A stretch of DNA of 64,000 nt from UBA3206 sp963623875. GTDB taxonomy: Bacteria > Bacillota_I > Bacilli_A > Acholeplasmatales > Anaeroplasmataceae. A program made the translations under genes and the position numbers. The notes beneath the pieces are model-generated. The model was not told where the DNA came from. It saw nothing but the letters and a program-made list of their open reading frames with translations, and searched no databases. Positions within the stretch are counted from its first letter, which is position 1, and each line of letters begins with the position of its first letter. The DNA is taken from the NCBI GenBank assembly GCA_963623875.1, contig CAVFNL010000042.1:1-64000 (forward strand). The letters run 5' to 3'. This document shows, piece by piece, positions 34,804-43,310 of the stretch.

Positions 34804-35408
34804 TTTAAATTCTCCTCCCTCTCTTTTAAAGAAAATACACACCCACAGTAATCTTGTCTATATATATCATACATTTTACAAAGCTCAATGCTTCTTTTAT
34901 ATCCATTTTCTTTTTTGAAATCTGAATATAGGTATTTTACGCCATATTTTTTCTCTAATTCATAACCTATTTCATTACACCATTTAGCAATTTTATATGG
35001 AGATATTGAAATTGTTGTAGTGAAATATTCAAATCCTAATTCTTTAGCCTTTAAAGCAGTCTTTTCCATTCTAAATTTATAACATTCATAACATCTTAAA
35101 GACTTTTCACCTAAATTTTCTTTTCCTTTAACAGCTTCATAATAATTTTTTGGATTATATTCATCTTCTAATACCACAATATTAAATCCTAAATCCTTTG
35201 ATATCTTTTTTTGCATATCAAGTCTTTTATAAAATTCTTCTTTTGGATAAATATTGTCGTTTGTAAAAAATATTGTCACATCAAAATATTTTTGAAGTAA
35301 TTCTTGTGTATAAGATGAACATGGCCCACAACAACTATGAAGCAAAAGTTTTGGCTTATAGTCTAAAGAAGCACAAAACTTGATAAATTCTTTATAATTA
35401 TTTATCAA
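34800..35408 (-). CDS. queH: epoxyqueuosine reductase QueH
   Basis: Last step of queuosine synthesis in tRNA: reduces epoxyqueuosine, independent of cobalamin (formerly DUF208). The iron-sulfur ligands are in HSCCGPC (C26, C27, C30) and RCYECYKFRM; the nearby FTTTISISPYK is also typical. 202 residues. It starts at a TTG (35408) with GAGGAAT upstream. No other queuosine gene is in the window, so the organism may salvage queuine or have the rest elsewhere. Confidence 0.92.
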   Translation of the reverse strand: MINNYKEFIKFCASLDYKPKLLLHSCCGPCSSYTQELLQKYFDVTIFFTNDNIYPKEEFYKRLDMQKKISKDLGFNIVVLEDEYNPKNYYEAVKGKENLGEKSLRCYECYKFRMEKTALKAKELGFEYFTTTISISPYKIAKWCNEIGYELEKKYGVKYLYSDFKKENGYKRSIELCKMYDIYRQDYCGCVFSLKEREENLK

Positions 35409-35411
35409 AAA

Positions 35412-35936
35412 TTATTCCTCACAATCATTTGTAAAATACCCATTAATTTGGGCAATTATCATCTTGTGGTATCCACCATGTTCTTTATAGAAACTATCTA
35501 TTATAGATTTATCAATAAATGAATTTTCATCTATATCTGATACATAAAGTTTTGTACATTTAAAGATATATGAAGCTTCTTTTGCATAATAAATATCCGC
35601 ATCAACATCATAAATAGGTGTAAGTCCTATTTCTTTGTATTTATCTTTATAATCATGACCTGATATTCTTCCAGCTTTTTTTAAGGCTTCCATATATTTA
35701 CCACCAAAAAATGAAACGCTAAATTTTAAATTTTCATCCATTAATGGCCATGTAGCTCTTTCAGGTCTTACAAATAGAATAATAACATTTTTATTCCATA
35801 ATTTACCAATTGTGCCCCATGAAACAGTCATTGGATTAAATCCTTTTTTCCCACCTGCTGTAATTAGTGCATAATTTTCTCCAAATTCTTTAAAAATATT
35901 CTTTTCATAATCTTCATTAATAACGCCTTTAATCAT
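35412..35936 (-). CDS. flavin reductase-like (FMN-binding split barrel) protein
   Basis: 174 residues. ALITAGGKKGFNPMTVSWGTIG at the N-terminus and VRPERATWPLMDENLKFSVSFF match the flavin reductase-like domain, which binds FMN and either reduces flavins or acts as a small flavoprotein. The partner is unknown. Its stop is four bases ahead of queH. GTAGGAAA precedes the ATG. Confidence 0.82.
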   Translation of the reverse strand: MIKGVINEDYEKNIFKEFGENYALITAGGKKGFNPMTVSWGTIGKLWNKNVIILFVRPERATWPLMDENLKFSVSFFGGKYMEALKKAGRISGHDYKDKYKEIGLTPIYDVDADIYYAKEASYIFKCTKLYVSDIDENSFIDKSIIDSFYKEHGGYHKMIIAQINGYFTNDCEE

Positions 35937-35940
35937 TTTC

Positions 35941-36708
35941 CTACCTCACAAGTAAAATTAAACAAGTAATAAAATTATTTACAAAATGCATTGATATTGT
36001 AACCCATATATTTCTTCCACTATATTCATAAGAAAGTGCAAGTATAAAACTTGATACAAAGTATGGTATAGCAATTAGTATCATTGATTTTGCGGATACA
36101 TCTGTTGTAGAAATCAAATGTATCAATGCAAATACTATTGTAGATACTAAAATAGGTACCCATTTTGGTTTATTACATAGTATATTAAAAATAGATTTTC
36201 TATATACAATTTCTTCTACAATAGGACCACATATAGATGTTACAAGCAACATAATAATACCATATTTTTTAAATGAAAATACCGATTCTAAAACTTCTTC
36301 ATTTAAAGAACTTCCAGCATACTTTGTTACAAATTTTGACAGAAAATACGAAATTAAAAAGAAAATTGCACTACCGATTATCATAAACAGACTAGTAAAA
36401 AGAGGTTTTTCTTTTACTTTTAATGCATCAGTCTTTAATTCTTTAAACATTATTGTAATTAAAACAATCATAACAGGTACATAAATAAATACCATATCAA
36501 GAGTATTAATTTTAGCAGCTATTCTATCGAGTTCTAAAACGCCTGATGGTTGTTGTAATGCTTTTTGAATAGTTTCAAAATCATATATATCATTTTCATT
36601 AATTTTTATAAGTATCGCAAGACAAATAGTTCCAAATATTAAATATATAATTGCATATGCAAGTATTGAAATTAACGCTTTCTTTTTGACTTCTTCCATT
36701 TCATACAT
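35941..36708 (-). CDS. CPBP family intramembrane metalloprotease
   Basis: 255 residues with about seven or eight membrane segments. The Abi/CPBP motifs are present: VEEIVYRKSI (EExxxR), FALIHLI (FxxxH) and HFVNNF (HxxxN). Members cleave prenylated or membrane proteins or serve bacteriocin immunity. I use the ATG at 36708; a longer frame (36741) spans the promoter. AGGTGAT sits six bases past a TATAAT, so the mRNA has almost no leader. Confidence 0.87.
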   Translation of the reverse strand: MYEMEEVKKKALISILAYAIIYLIFGTICLAILIKINENDIYDFETIQKALQQPSGVLELDRIAAKINTLDMVFIYVPVMIVLITIMFKELKTDALKVKEKPLFTSLFMIIGSAIFFLISYFLSKFVTKYAGSSLNEEVLESVFSFKKYGIIMLLVTSICGPIVEEIVYRKSIFNILCNKPKWVPILVSTIVFALIHLISTTDVSAKSMILIAIPYFVSSFILALSYEYSGRNIWVTISMHFVNNFITCLILLVR

Positions 36709-36727
36709 AATAAAATCACCTAGATTT

Positions 36728-36787
36728 ATTATAGCATACATTTAAGAAATTATATTAATTGAATTATAATTATTTATAAAGTATAAT
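36728..36787. promoter_or_regulatory. divergent promoters of the CPBP and M18 genes
   Basis: Minus strand: extended -10 TGCTATAAT (TATAAT 36733-36728) for the CPBP gene. Plus strand: TTGAAT (36759-36764), 17-base spacer and TATAAT (36782-36787) for the aminopeptidase; its CGGAGGT starts six bases after the -10. Confidence 0.7.
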
Positions 36788-36807
36788 ACATTTCGGAGGT
36801 AATTTAT

Positions 36808-38163
36808 ATGTATAACAAAAATGTATGGCTAGAATCTAGTCAAGAAAAAGAAATTTTTGCGTTCGCAGAAGACTACAAAGACTTCATTTCGAGATGCAAA
36901 ACTGAGCGCCTTTGCACAAAAGAAGCTGTAAAGGTTTTAGAAGCTAATGGTTTTAAAGAACTTTCTTCTTTTAAGAAACTAAAAGCTGGTGATAAAGTAT
37001 ACAAAACTAACAAAGATAAAAATGTCGTAGCTTTTATTATTGGAAGCGAGGATGTTGTATCTGGACTTAGAATTTTAGGAGCCCATATTGATTCACCAAG
37101 AATAGATTTAAAACAAAATCCATTATACGAATCTAAAGGTTTTGCTTTATTAGATACTCATTACTATGGTGGAATTAAGAAATACCAATGGGTAACTATT
37201 CCTCTTGCGATGTATGGTGTTGTATGCAAAAAAGATGGAAGTGTAGTTGATATTTCAATTGGTGATAATGAAAATGATCCAATACTTGGTATCTCTGATC
37301 TTCTTATCCATTTAGCAGCAGATCAAATGCAAAAGAAAGCATCTGTTGTAATTGAGGGTGAAAATCTTGATGTTACTTGTGGTTCAATTCCTACAAAAGA
37401 TGAAAAGAATGCTGTAAAGAAAAACATTTTAAATATTCTTAAAGAAAAATATGATATCACTGAAGAAGATTTCTTATCAGCAGAACTAGAGATAGTTCCT
37501 GCAGGGCCTGCACGTGACTACGGTTTAGACCGTTCAATGATTGCAGGGTACGGGCATGATGATAGATCATGTGCATATACTTCATTAAGAGCTTTAGTTG
37601 ATATTAAAAATCCTAAATATACTTCTTGTGCTCTTCTTGTTGATAAAGAAGAAATTGGTTCAGTTGGCGCAACAGGTGCCCAAAGCTACTTCTTTGAAAA
37701 TGTAGTACTTGAAATTTTAGACAAAACTGCGGAAGCTAGTATATTAAATCTACGTAAGACATTAGAAAACTCAATTATGCTTTCAAGTGATGTTTCAGCA
37801 GGTGTTGATCCTCTATTTTCTGAAGCATTTGAAGATAAAAATGCTTGTTTCTTAGGAAAAGGTATAGTATTTAACAAATATACTGGAGCTAGAGGAAAAA
37901 GTGGATCAAATGATTCTATGCCTGAATATTTTGCATGGATTAGAAACATTTTAGATAATGATAGTGTATTCTATCAAACTGCAGAACTTGGTCGTGTTGA
38001 TCAAGGTGGTGGTGGTACTATTGCCTATATTTTCGGTAATACAAATATGAATGTAATTGATGCTGGTATCGCAGTTTTAAATATGCATGCGCCTATGGAG
38101 ATTGTATCTAAGGCTGATGTATATGAAGCATATAAGGCATATATGACATTTCTTACAAAATAG
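36808..38163 (+). CDS. M18 family aminopeptidase
   Basis: Cytoplasmic zinc exopeptidase (aspartyl/lysyl aminopeptidase type), 451 residues. Metal-site and family blocks are GAHIDSPRIDLK, THYYGGIKKYQW, GYGHDDRSCAYTSL, DKEEIGSVGATGA, SSDVSAGVDP and the C-terminal LGRVDQGGGGTIA; all expected ligands appear present. It recycles peptides. CGGAGGT precedes the ATG; it ends at a strong terminator. Confidence 0.94.
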   Translation: MYNKNVWLESSQEKEIFAFAEDYKDFISRCKTERLCTKEAVKVLEANGFKELSSFKKLKAGDKVYKTNKDKNVVAFIIGSEDVVSGLRILGAHIDSPRIDLKQNPLYESKGFALLDTHYYGGIKKYQWVTIPLAMYGVVCKKDGSVVDISIGDNENDPILGISDLLIHLAADQMQKKASVVIEGENLDVTCGSIPTKDEKNAVKKNILNILKEKYDITEEDFLSAELEIVPAGPARDYGLDRSMIAGYGHDDRSCAYTSLRALVDIKNPKYTSCALLVDKEEIGSVGATGAQSYFFENVVLEILDKTAEASILNLRKTLENSIMLSSDVSAGVDPLFSEAFEDKNACFLGKGIVFNKYTGARGKSGSNDSMPEYFAWIRNILDNDSVFYQTAELGRVDQGGGGTIAYIFGNTNMNVIDAGIAVLNMHAPMEIVSKADVYEAYKAYMTFLTK

Positions 38164-38170
38164 AACAAAA

Positions 38171-38208
38171 TATGCGGCATGATAAATAATGCCGTATATT
38201 TTTTATTT
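38171..38208 (+). terminator. terminator after the M18 aminopeptidase
   Basis: TATGCGGCAT/ATGCCGTATA stem (38171-38180 with 38189-38198), then TTTTTTATTT on the plus strand. Confidence 0.82.
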
Positions 38209-38240
38209 AATCATTGTAATATTTTTTAGTGGGTGATAAT

Positions 38241-38768
38241 TTGGAAGATTTTATTCTAATCAAAATTACAAAAGAATATAAGGAACAAATAACTTCTTAC
38301 AAACAAGAATTTATTAATGCATCATCTTCTATGGATGGAACAGGTCAACTTCAAGATATAAAAGATATCGATTTATATATAAATTTCTCTTTAGAACAAG
38401 AAACCCCTTCAAAAGTGCCTTCTCATTTAGTCCCTGCAACACAATTTTTATTTATTCGTAAATCTGATAATAAATTAATTGGAATGATTCAAGTAAGACA
38501 TTATTTAAATAGTTATTTAAAAAATTATGGAGGGCATATTGGTTATTCAATAAGGCCTTTTGAAAGAGGGCATGGTTATGCTAAAAAAATGCTTAAAATG
38601 ACTTTACCATTTTGCCAAAAGATTAATATTTCAAAATTATTAATAACTTGTACTACTTCTAATTTAGCAAGTCAAAAAACAATACTTGCTAATGGTGGTG
38701 TTTTTGAATCTACAATACATGATTCAAACAATATAATAGATTATAATAGATATTTGATTGATTTATAA
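38241..38768 (+). CDS. GNAT family N-acetyltransferase
   Basis: 175 residues. HIGYSIRPFERGHGYAKKML matches the acetyl-CoA binding loop (RxxGxG/A variant RGHGYA). The N-terminal LYINFSLEQETP and the C-terminal FESTIHD.. parts look like RimJ/L-type acetyltransferases. Substrate unknown. The TTG at 38241 is chosen as start because GGGTGAT lies immediately upstream; a GTG at 38229 would be inside that site. Plus-strand single gene closed by a bidirectional hairpin. Confidence 0.82.
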   Translation: MEDFILIKITKEYKEQITSYKQEFINASSSMDGTGQLQDIKDIDLYINFSLEQETPSKVPSHLVPATQFLFIRKSDNKLIGMIQVRHYLNSYLKNYGGHIGYSIRPFERGHGYAKKMLKMTLPFCQKINISKLLITCTTSNLASQKTILANGGVFESTIHDSNNIIDYNRYLIDL

Positions 38769-38780
38769 AATATATAAACA

Positions 38781-38807
38781 AAAAGCATGACTTGAAATCA
38801 TGCTTTT
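38781..38807. terminator. bidirectional terminator
   Basis: AAAAGCATGA/TCATGCTTTT stem between the convergent GNAT gene and AEC transporter, with U-runs on both sides. Confidence 0.85.
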
Positions 38808-38812
38808 ATTTT

Positions 38813-39748
38813 TTAAAAAATTTGTTCAATTAATAGTGTAAATGCTGGCAGTGTTATAATTGAAAGTAGTGTCGTCACAACTACAGCACCACACGCTAAG
38901 TCCTCATTATATTGGAATTTTATCGCAAATATTGATGTAATTGCGGCGCATGGACAGGCTTCTAGAATAAATATTATCTTTAATACTTCACTATCAACTC
39001 CTGCAAGGCTTAATAAATATACTATTAAAAGAGATGCAAATGGTATTATTAAAAGTCTTATTGTTGTAGTAAACCATAAGAATTTATTTTTAAGAACTCC
39101 AATTACATTCGATGATGCAATAATCATACCTGTAATAATCATTGAAATAGGAGTGTTCATTGAACCAATCATACTAAGTGGTGATTTTATAATATTTGGA
39201 ACAGGAATTTGGAAGAAGAAAATTATAATTCCTATTATTAATGAATAAATAACAGGTGTTTTTAAAATACTTTTAATCGCAACTTTAGGGCTAAAGCATC
39301 TACTTACGACCATATATCCTATTGTCCAAAGTAAGATATTAAAAATTGACACAAAGCATGAAGCATAAATTAATCCTGTATCTCCAAACATAGCCTCAAT
39401 AAGTGGAAATCCCATATATGCTGCGTTAGAGAACATCATACCAAATCTTAATATTGGCTTATCATCTATTTTCCATATTAAAGTTAAAATAAATACTATT
39501 AATATACCAACTATTAAAACTATAAAACTTGCAAGAAAACACCACAATATATTTGTCATTATTTCTTTATCGTAGTCTTTGCAATAAGAACTTACAATCA
39601 TAAAAGGTACTACTAGATATACTAATAGGTTTGATAATGATTTTTTAGAACTTATTTCAATTATTTTTGCTTTAACAAGCACAAAACCTAAAATTATCAT
39701 AATAAACATTATGAAAACTTGTTGTAAAGATATTTTTGCTAAATCCAT
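38813..39748 (-). CDS. AEC family transporter
   Basis: Auxin-efflux-carrier type permease, 311 residues, with about ten membrane helices in two inverted halves (LSNLLVYLVVPFMIVSSYCKD; GAVVVTTLLSIITLPAFTLLI). Members export malate, other dicarboxylates or unknown metabolites. It lies one base downstream of a FadR-type GntR regulator, which probably controls it. Substrate unknown. Confidence 0.87.
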   Translation of the reverse strand: MDLAKISLQQVFIMFIMIILGFVLVKAKIIEISSKKSLSNLLVYLVVPFMIVSSYCKDYDKEIMTNILWCFLASFIVLIVGILIVFILTLIWKIDDKPILRFGMMFSNAAYMGFPLIEAMFGDTGLIYASCFVSIFNILLWTIGYMVVSRCFSPKVAIKSILKTPVIYSLIIGIIIFFFQIPVPNIIKSPLSMIGSMNTPISMIITGMIIASSNVIGVLKNKFLWFTTTIRLLIIPFASLLIVYLLSLAGVDSEVLKIIFILEACPCAAITSIFAIKFQYNEDLACGAVVVTTLLSIITLPAFTLLIEQIF

Positions 39749-39749
39749 A

Positions 39750-40376
39750 TTATTTTTTATACCCTTCTAAAGAGTTTTGTAAATGCTCTTTCATTTTCTT
39801 AGATGCTACTTCTCCATCATGATTTAATAGTGCATCAATTATGCTTATATGTTCTTCAATAGATTTAATATATCTATCTTTATTAGAAGCATTCGTTAAA
39901 AATCTTATTCTTGCACTTAAATCCATTAGGTAATTAAGCTCTTTTTTTATTAATTTATTTTTTAATATATCAACTAAAGACAAATGAAATAATTTATCTA
40001 TATCATCTAATTCATCTTTTTCAACAGGAAGTTCTAAATGCGTATAATCTTCATTTAAAAGTTGTTGAAAATAATTTTTCCATTTAAGTAATATTAGTGA
40101 ATCATCATTTGAAGAAATCTTTTTCATTATTTCTCCTTCTAAGATAATTCTATATTCATATACTTCTTTTATGTCATTAATACTTATATTAGATACAAGT
40201 GTTCCTTTCCTAGGTATTATTGTAAGATACCCCTCTGCTTGTAATCTTAATACAGCTTCCCTTACTGGAGTTCTTGAAACATTAAGAGCTTTTGCGACTT
40301 CTGATTCATCAAAAACTTCACCAGGCATTTTATGACATAATATAATTTCTTTTTTTATATATTCGTATGGTGTCAT
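39750..40376 (-). CDS. GntR family regulator, FadR subfamily
   Basis: 208 residues. Winged helix about 1-65 (SEVAKALNVSRTPVREAVLRLQAEGYL is the recognition part, in two pieces VAKALNVSRTPVREAV and LRLQAEGYL), followed by an FCD ligand domain (helical, with HLSLVDILKN and HISIIDALLNHD). FCD domains bind carboxylic acids through a metal. AAGGAGG precedes the ATG. It reads ahead of the AEC transporter and a palindrome overlaps its promoter, so autoregulation is likely. Confidence 0.9.
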   Translation of the reverse strand: MTPYEYIKKEIILCHKMPGEVFDESEVAKALNVSRTPVREAVLRLQAEGYLTIIPRKGTLVSNISINDIKEVYEYRIILEGEIMKKISSNDDSLILLKWKNYFQQLLNEDYTHLELPVEKDELDDIDKLFHLSLVDILKNKLIKKELNYLMDLSARIRFLTNASNKDRYIKSIEEHISIIDALLNHDGEVASKKMKEHLQNSLEGYKK

Positions 40377-40398
40377 AATTCCTCCTTATATTCTTGTG

Positions 40399-40440
40399 AT
40401 ATATCACTGATATATTAATACTTTCAGGACTTAAAATCAA
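40399..40440 (-). promoter_or_regulatory. promoter and palindromic operator of the GntR-AEC operon
   Basis: On the minus strand TTGATT (40440-40435), 17-base spacer and TAATAT (40417-40412). A perfect 17-bp palindrome ATATATCA-C-TGATATAT (40399-40415) overlaps the -10 box. The overlap fits repression by the adjacent GntR protein; binding is inferred. Confidence 0.65.
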
Positions 40441-40462
40441 GCGTATTTTATATAAAAAAATA

Positions 40463-40484
40463 AAAAGCTTAATAAAAAGCTTTT
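40463..40484 (-). terminator. terminator after the sugar transferase
   Basis: AAAAGCTT/AAGCTTTT stem, then TATTTTTTT on the minus strand. Confidence 0.65.
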
Positions 40485-40492
40485 TATACTAC

Positions 40493-41170
40493 TTATTTAG
40501 CACCTTCATGTTTAAATACACCAATCGCAGTATGCCATAATATTCTTATATCTAACCAAAGACTTCGTTTAGCTGGATAATATAATTCCATCTTTATTCT
40601 ATCTTGATAATTTATGTCACTTCTACCATGTGAAGCCCAAAAACCTGTGAGTCCTGGTCTAACTTTAAGCAATAATTCTTGTTCTTCTTCAGAATACCTT
40701 GCAAGTTCTTCATCTAAAATAGGTCTCCAACCAACAATGCTCATTTGGCCTAAAAATATGTTTACAAGTTGTGGAAGTTCATCTAAAGATGTTTTTCTTA
40801 AAATTTTACCAACTCTTGTAACCCTTGGATCATTTGTGATTTTATAATCTCTTTTCCATTCCTCTAATTGTTCTTTAGTAAGAATTTCTTCTAAAGGTCT
40901 ATTCTCAGATCTCATTGATCTAAATTTCCATACCTTAAATTTTTTACCATTTTTGCCTACACGAACATGTCCATAAAATGCTTTTCCTTTAGAATCAATT
41001 TTAATTACTATAATTAAAATTAAAAATAGTGGTGATAAAATTATTAAGCCCAATAAACTCGCAAATATATCAAATGACCTTTTTATAAATGAAAAAATAG
41101 GTTTTTTCTTATACATTTTAATATTATATTCTAATGAAAGGGCTTCTTTAACAGATTTTCTAACTCCCAT
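40493..41170 (-). CDS. sugar transferase (polyprenyl-phosphate hexose-1-phosphate transferase)
   Basis: Transfers a hexose-1-phosphate from UDP-sugar to undecaprenyl phosphate, starting a capsule or exopolysaccharide unit (WcaJ/CpsE family). One membrane hairpin near residues 28-58, then the catalytic C-terminal half with VWKFRSMR, RVTRVGKILRKTSLDELPQL and MSIVGWRP. 225 residues, the short form without the large N-terminal domain. It has a promoter of its own and no other polysaccharide gene nearby. Sugar unknown. Confidence 0.9.
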   Translation of the reverse strand: MGVRKSVKEALSLEYNIKMYKKKPIFSFIKRSFDIFASLLGLIILSPLFLILIIVIKIDSKGKAFYGHVRVGKNGKKFKVWKFRSMRSENRPLEEILTKEQLEEWKRDYKITNDPRVTRVGKILRKTSLDELPQLVNIFLGQMSIVGWRPILDEELARYSEEEQELLLKVRPGLTGFWASHGRSDINYQDRIKMELYYPAKRSLWLDIRILWHTAIGVFKHEGAK

Positions 41171-41211
41171 AATGTACTCCTTATAATTGTTGATTTATAC
41201 ACAACAACAAA

Positions 41212-41240
41212 ATATTACTATATTAATCTTATAAAGTCAA
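41212..41240 (-). promoter_or_regulatory. sugar transferase promoter
   Basis: TTGACT (41240-41235), 17-base spacer, TAATAT (41217-41212) on the minus strand. Confidence 0.62.
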
Positions 41241-41285
41241 TTATTTAGTGATTACGTTCTCATTAAAAAATGTTATAATATTTTA

Positions 41286-41313
41286 TTGAATTAAAAACAA
41301 TTTAATATATAAT
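41286..41313 (+). promoter_or_regulatory. promoter of the 41336 lipoprotein
   Basis: TTGAAT (41286-41291), 16-base spacer, TATAAT (41308-41313); AAAGGAG begins seven bases later. Confidence 0.68.
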
Positions 41314-41335
41314 AACTGTGAAAGGAGTTTTAATT

Positions 41336-41809
41336 ATGAAAAAAATAATTTATTCATTATCCTTAATTATGATATCTATATTTTGCTTATTCCTTGCAAG
41401 CTGTGGTGGTGATAATAAAATATCATCTAGTGTTTATGTGGGTGATAATGTAGTATTTGAATATAAAATATCTAAAGAACTTAGTGAAGGCGCAAAATTA
41501 AGTGGTTCTATTCACAAAAAAGATAGTAATTCTACTATAAGCACATCATATGTATTAGCATATTGTTTTGAAAGTCCATTTAGTTCACAAAATTATAGTG
41601 AAACTATATTATGCGAATTTAGTAAAGAAAATGTAGAAAGTACTGCTAAGTTTGATTTAACACTTGATTTAACTAAAGTTTTCCCTCAAACTTCACAAAC
41701 AATATATTTTGTAGTACGTGAAAATTCTTGGGACAAAACAAATTTAAAAACTTATAGTTATTCAAATTATAATTATACATGGAATAATAATAAAGTTAAA
41801 TTATCTTAA
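41336..41809 (+). CDS. small putative lipoprotein
   Basis: 157 residues. Signal peptide MKKIIYSLSLIMISIFCLF with lipobox LASC, followed by GGD. The mature part looks all-beta (VYVGDNVVFEYKIS, FDLTLDLTK). No family recognised. The ATG at 41336 follows AAAGGAG; a GTG at 41318 would lie in the leader. Single-gene unit with promoter and terminator. Confidence 0.72.
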   Translation: MKKIIYSLSLIMISIFCLFLASCGGDNKISSSVYVGDNVVFEYKISKELSEGAKLSGSIHKKDSNSTISTSYVLAYCFESPFSSQNYSETILCEFSKENVESTAKFDLTLDLTKVFPQTSQTIYFVVRENSWDKTNLKTYSYSNYNYTWNNNKVKLS

Positions 41810-41814
41810 TTTTT

Positions 41815-41850
41815 AAAGGTTCAAAATTTAAAATTATTTTGAACTTTTTT
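41815..41850 (+). terminator. terminator after the 41336 lipoprotein
   Basis: AGGTTCAAAAT/ATTTTGAACTT stem, then TTTTTTT on the plus strand. Confidence 0.75.
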
Positions 41851-41890
41851 TAATAATATTACTATTTTATTTAATATAGATAGTTTTCAC

Positions 41891-41918
41891 TTGAAAAATA
41901 AAAATTAAGTTGTATAAC
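41891..41918 (+). promoter_or_regulatory. promoter of the second MATE gene
   Basis: TTGAAA (41891-41896), 16-base spacer, TATAAC (41913-41918), with GGTGAT seven bases later. Unlike the first MATE gene there is no leader. Confidence 0.65.
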
Positions 41919-41934
41919 ATTTAATGGTGATTTT

Positions 41935-43299
41935 ATGAAAACAAACGATTTAAGTAAAGGCACACCATGGAAAGTGCTTTTAATCTTTGCGCTACCAATG
42001 ATTTTATCTGTAACACTTCAACAAATCTATAATATAGCTGATAGTGTTATAGCTGGTAAAATGATTGGGGCTGACGCTTTAGCAGCAGTTTCTGCATCAT
42101 ACCCAATTACTATGATTTATCTTTCGATAGCTACAGGACTTGGAGTTGGAAGTGGTGTTATTACTTCTAGATTTTTTGGTGAAAAAAATTATAGACAAAC
42201 AAAAACTACAATTACAACTTCATTATTATTTACATCATTAATCGCAATAATAATGATAATATTAGGAATCCTTATTACACCACTATCATTAAGGCTAATA
42301 TCAACACCAGATGATATTTTCCATGATAGTAAAATATATTTAATGGTATACTGCGGTGGATTACTTTTTACATATTTGTATAACGTAATTGCTTGTATTT
42401 TCCAATCTCTTGGAAATAGTAAAGTTCCTCTTTACTTCCTATTCTTCTCTACAGTTTTAAACATAGGTCTTGATATATTATTTGTAGGACCATTTGATTT
42501 AGAAGTATTAGGACTTGCGCTTGGAACATTTATTGCACAAGGGATCGCAATGATTGCGTCTTTACTATTCTTACTTTTAAATATTAAAAAATCTTTAAAA
42601 ACTGATGAAAAAGCCGCAATTTTTGATAAGGCTATTCTAAAAGAGGTAATGCTTATCGCAGTACCATCAATTATTCAAGGAGCTACTATATCTGTTGGAA
42701 ACTTCTTTATACAAAAGAAAATTAACTCATACGGTTCAGCTTTAATTGCAGGATATGGTGCTGCATATAAATTATGCTATATCGTAGTTAACATTTATAC
42801 TGCATATGGAAATGCAATATCAAATTATACTTCTCAAAACATTGGAGCTGGAAAGTTAGAACGTATTATTGCAGGATTCAAATCCTCTCTTATTACTTGT
42901 ATATTATTTAGTATAATAATGTCATTACTATTTGTTTTAATTCCTAATGTATTATTACAAATGTTTATGGATGGTGATGCTTCAAGTGAAGCTATGAAAG
43001 ATGGTAAAACATTTATTTATATAGTTGCGCCATTCTTCATATTTATGGGACTTAAAGCCCCATCTGATGGCATATTAAAAGGTGCTAAGGATATGCGTAA
43101 TTTTATGATAGGAACACTTGCTGACTTAATAATTCGTATTGTATTATCCTATACTCTTTCATCTCCATTTGGATATAAGGGAATATTTAGTGCATGGCCT
43201 ATTGGTTGGGCAGTTGGTACAGCACTTTCACTTATCTTCTTCTTTAGCGGCAGATGGAAAAAAATTAATCATTTAAATGAAAATGGTCTAGAATCCTAG
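41935..43299 (+). CDS. MATE family efflux transporter
   Basis: 454 residues with 12 membrane helices and the family start LIFALPMILSVTLQQIYNIADSVIAGKMIG. It exports cationic compounds or metabolites by ion exchange. It differs from the MATE gene at 23422 and lacks its leader. GGTGAT lies just before the ATG; the stop lies inside the terminator stem. Confidence 0.92.
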   Translation: MKTNDLSKGTPWKVLLIFALPMILSVTLQQIYNIADSVIAGKMIGADALAAVSASYPITMIYLSIATGLGVGSGVITSRFFGEKNYRQTKTTITTSLLFTSLIAIIMIILGILITPLSLRLISTPDDIFHDSKIYLMVYCGGLLFTYLYNVIACIFQSLGNSKVPLYFLFFSTVLNIGLDILFVGPFDLEVLGLALGTFIAQGIAMIASLLFLLLNIKKSLKTDEKAAIFDKAILKEVMLIAVPSIIQGATISVGNFFIQKKINSYGSALIAGYGAAYKLCYIVVNIYTAYGNAISNYTSQNIGAGKLERIIAGFKSSLITCILFSIIMSLLFVLIPNVLLQMFMDGDASSEAMKDGKTFIYIVAPFFIFMGLKAPSDGILKGAKDMRNFMIGTLADLIIRIVLSYTLSSPFGYKGIFSAWPIGWAVGTALSLIFFFSGRWKKINHLNENGLES

Positions 43300-43310
43300 A
43301 CCATTTTTTT
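43283..43310. terminator. terminator between convergent MATE and ABC genes
   Basis: ATGGTCTAG/CTAGACCAT stem (43283-43291 with 43296-43304), TTTTTTT on the plus strand and a T-rich run on the minus strand, so probably bidirectional. Confidence 0.85.
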
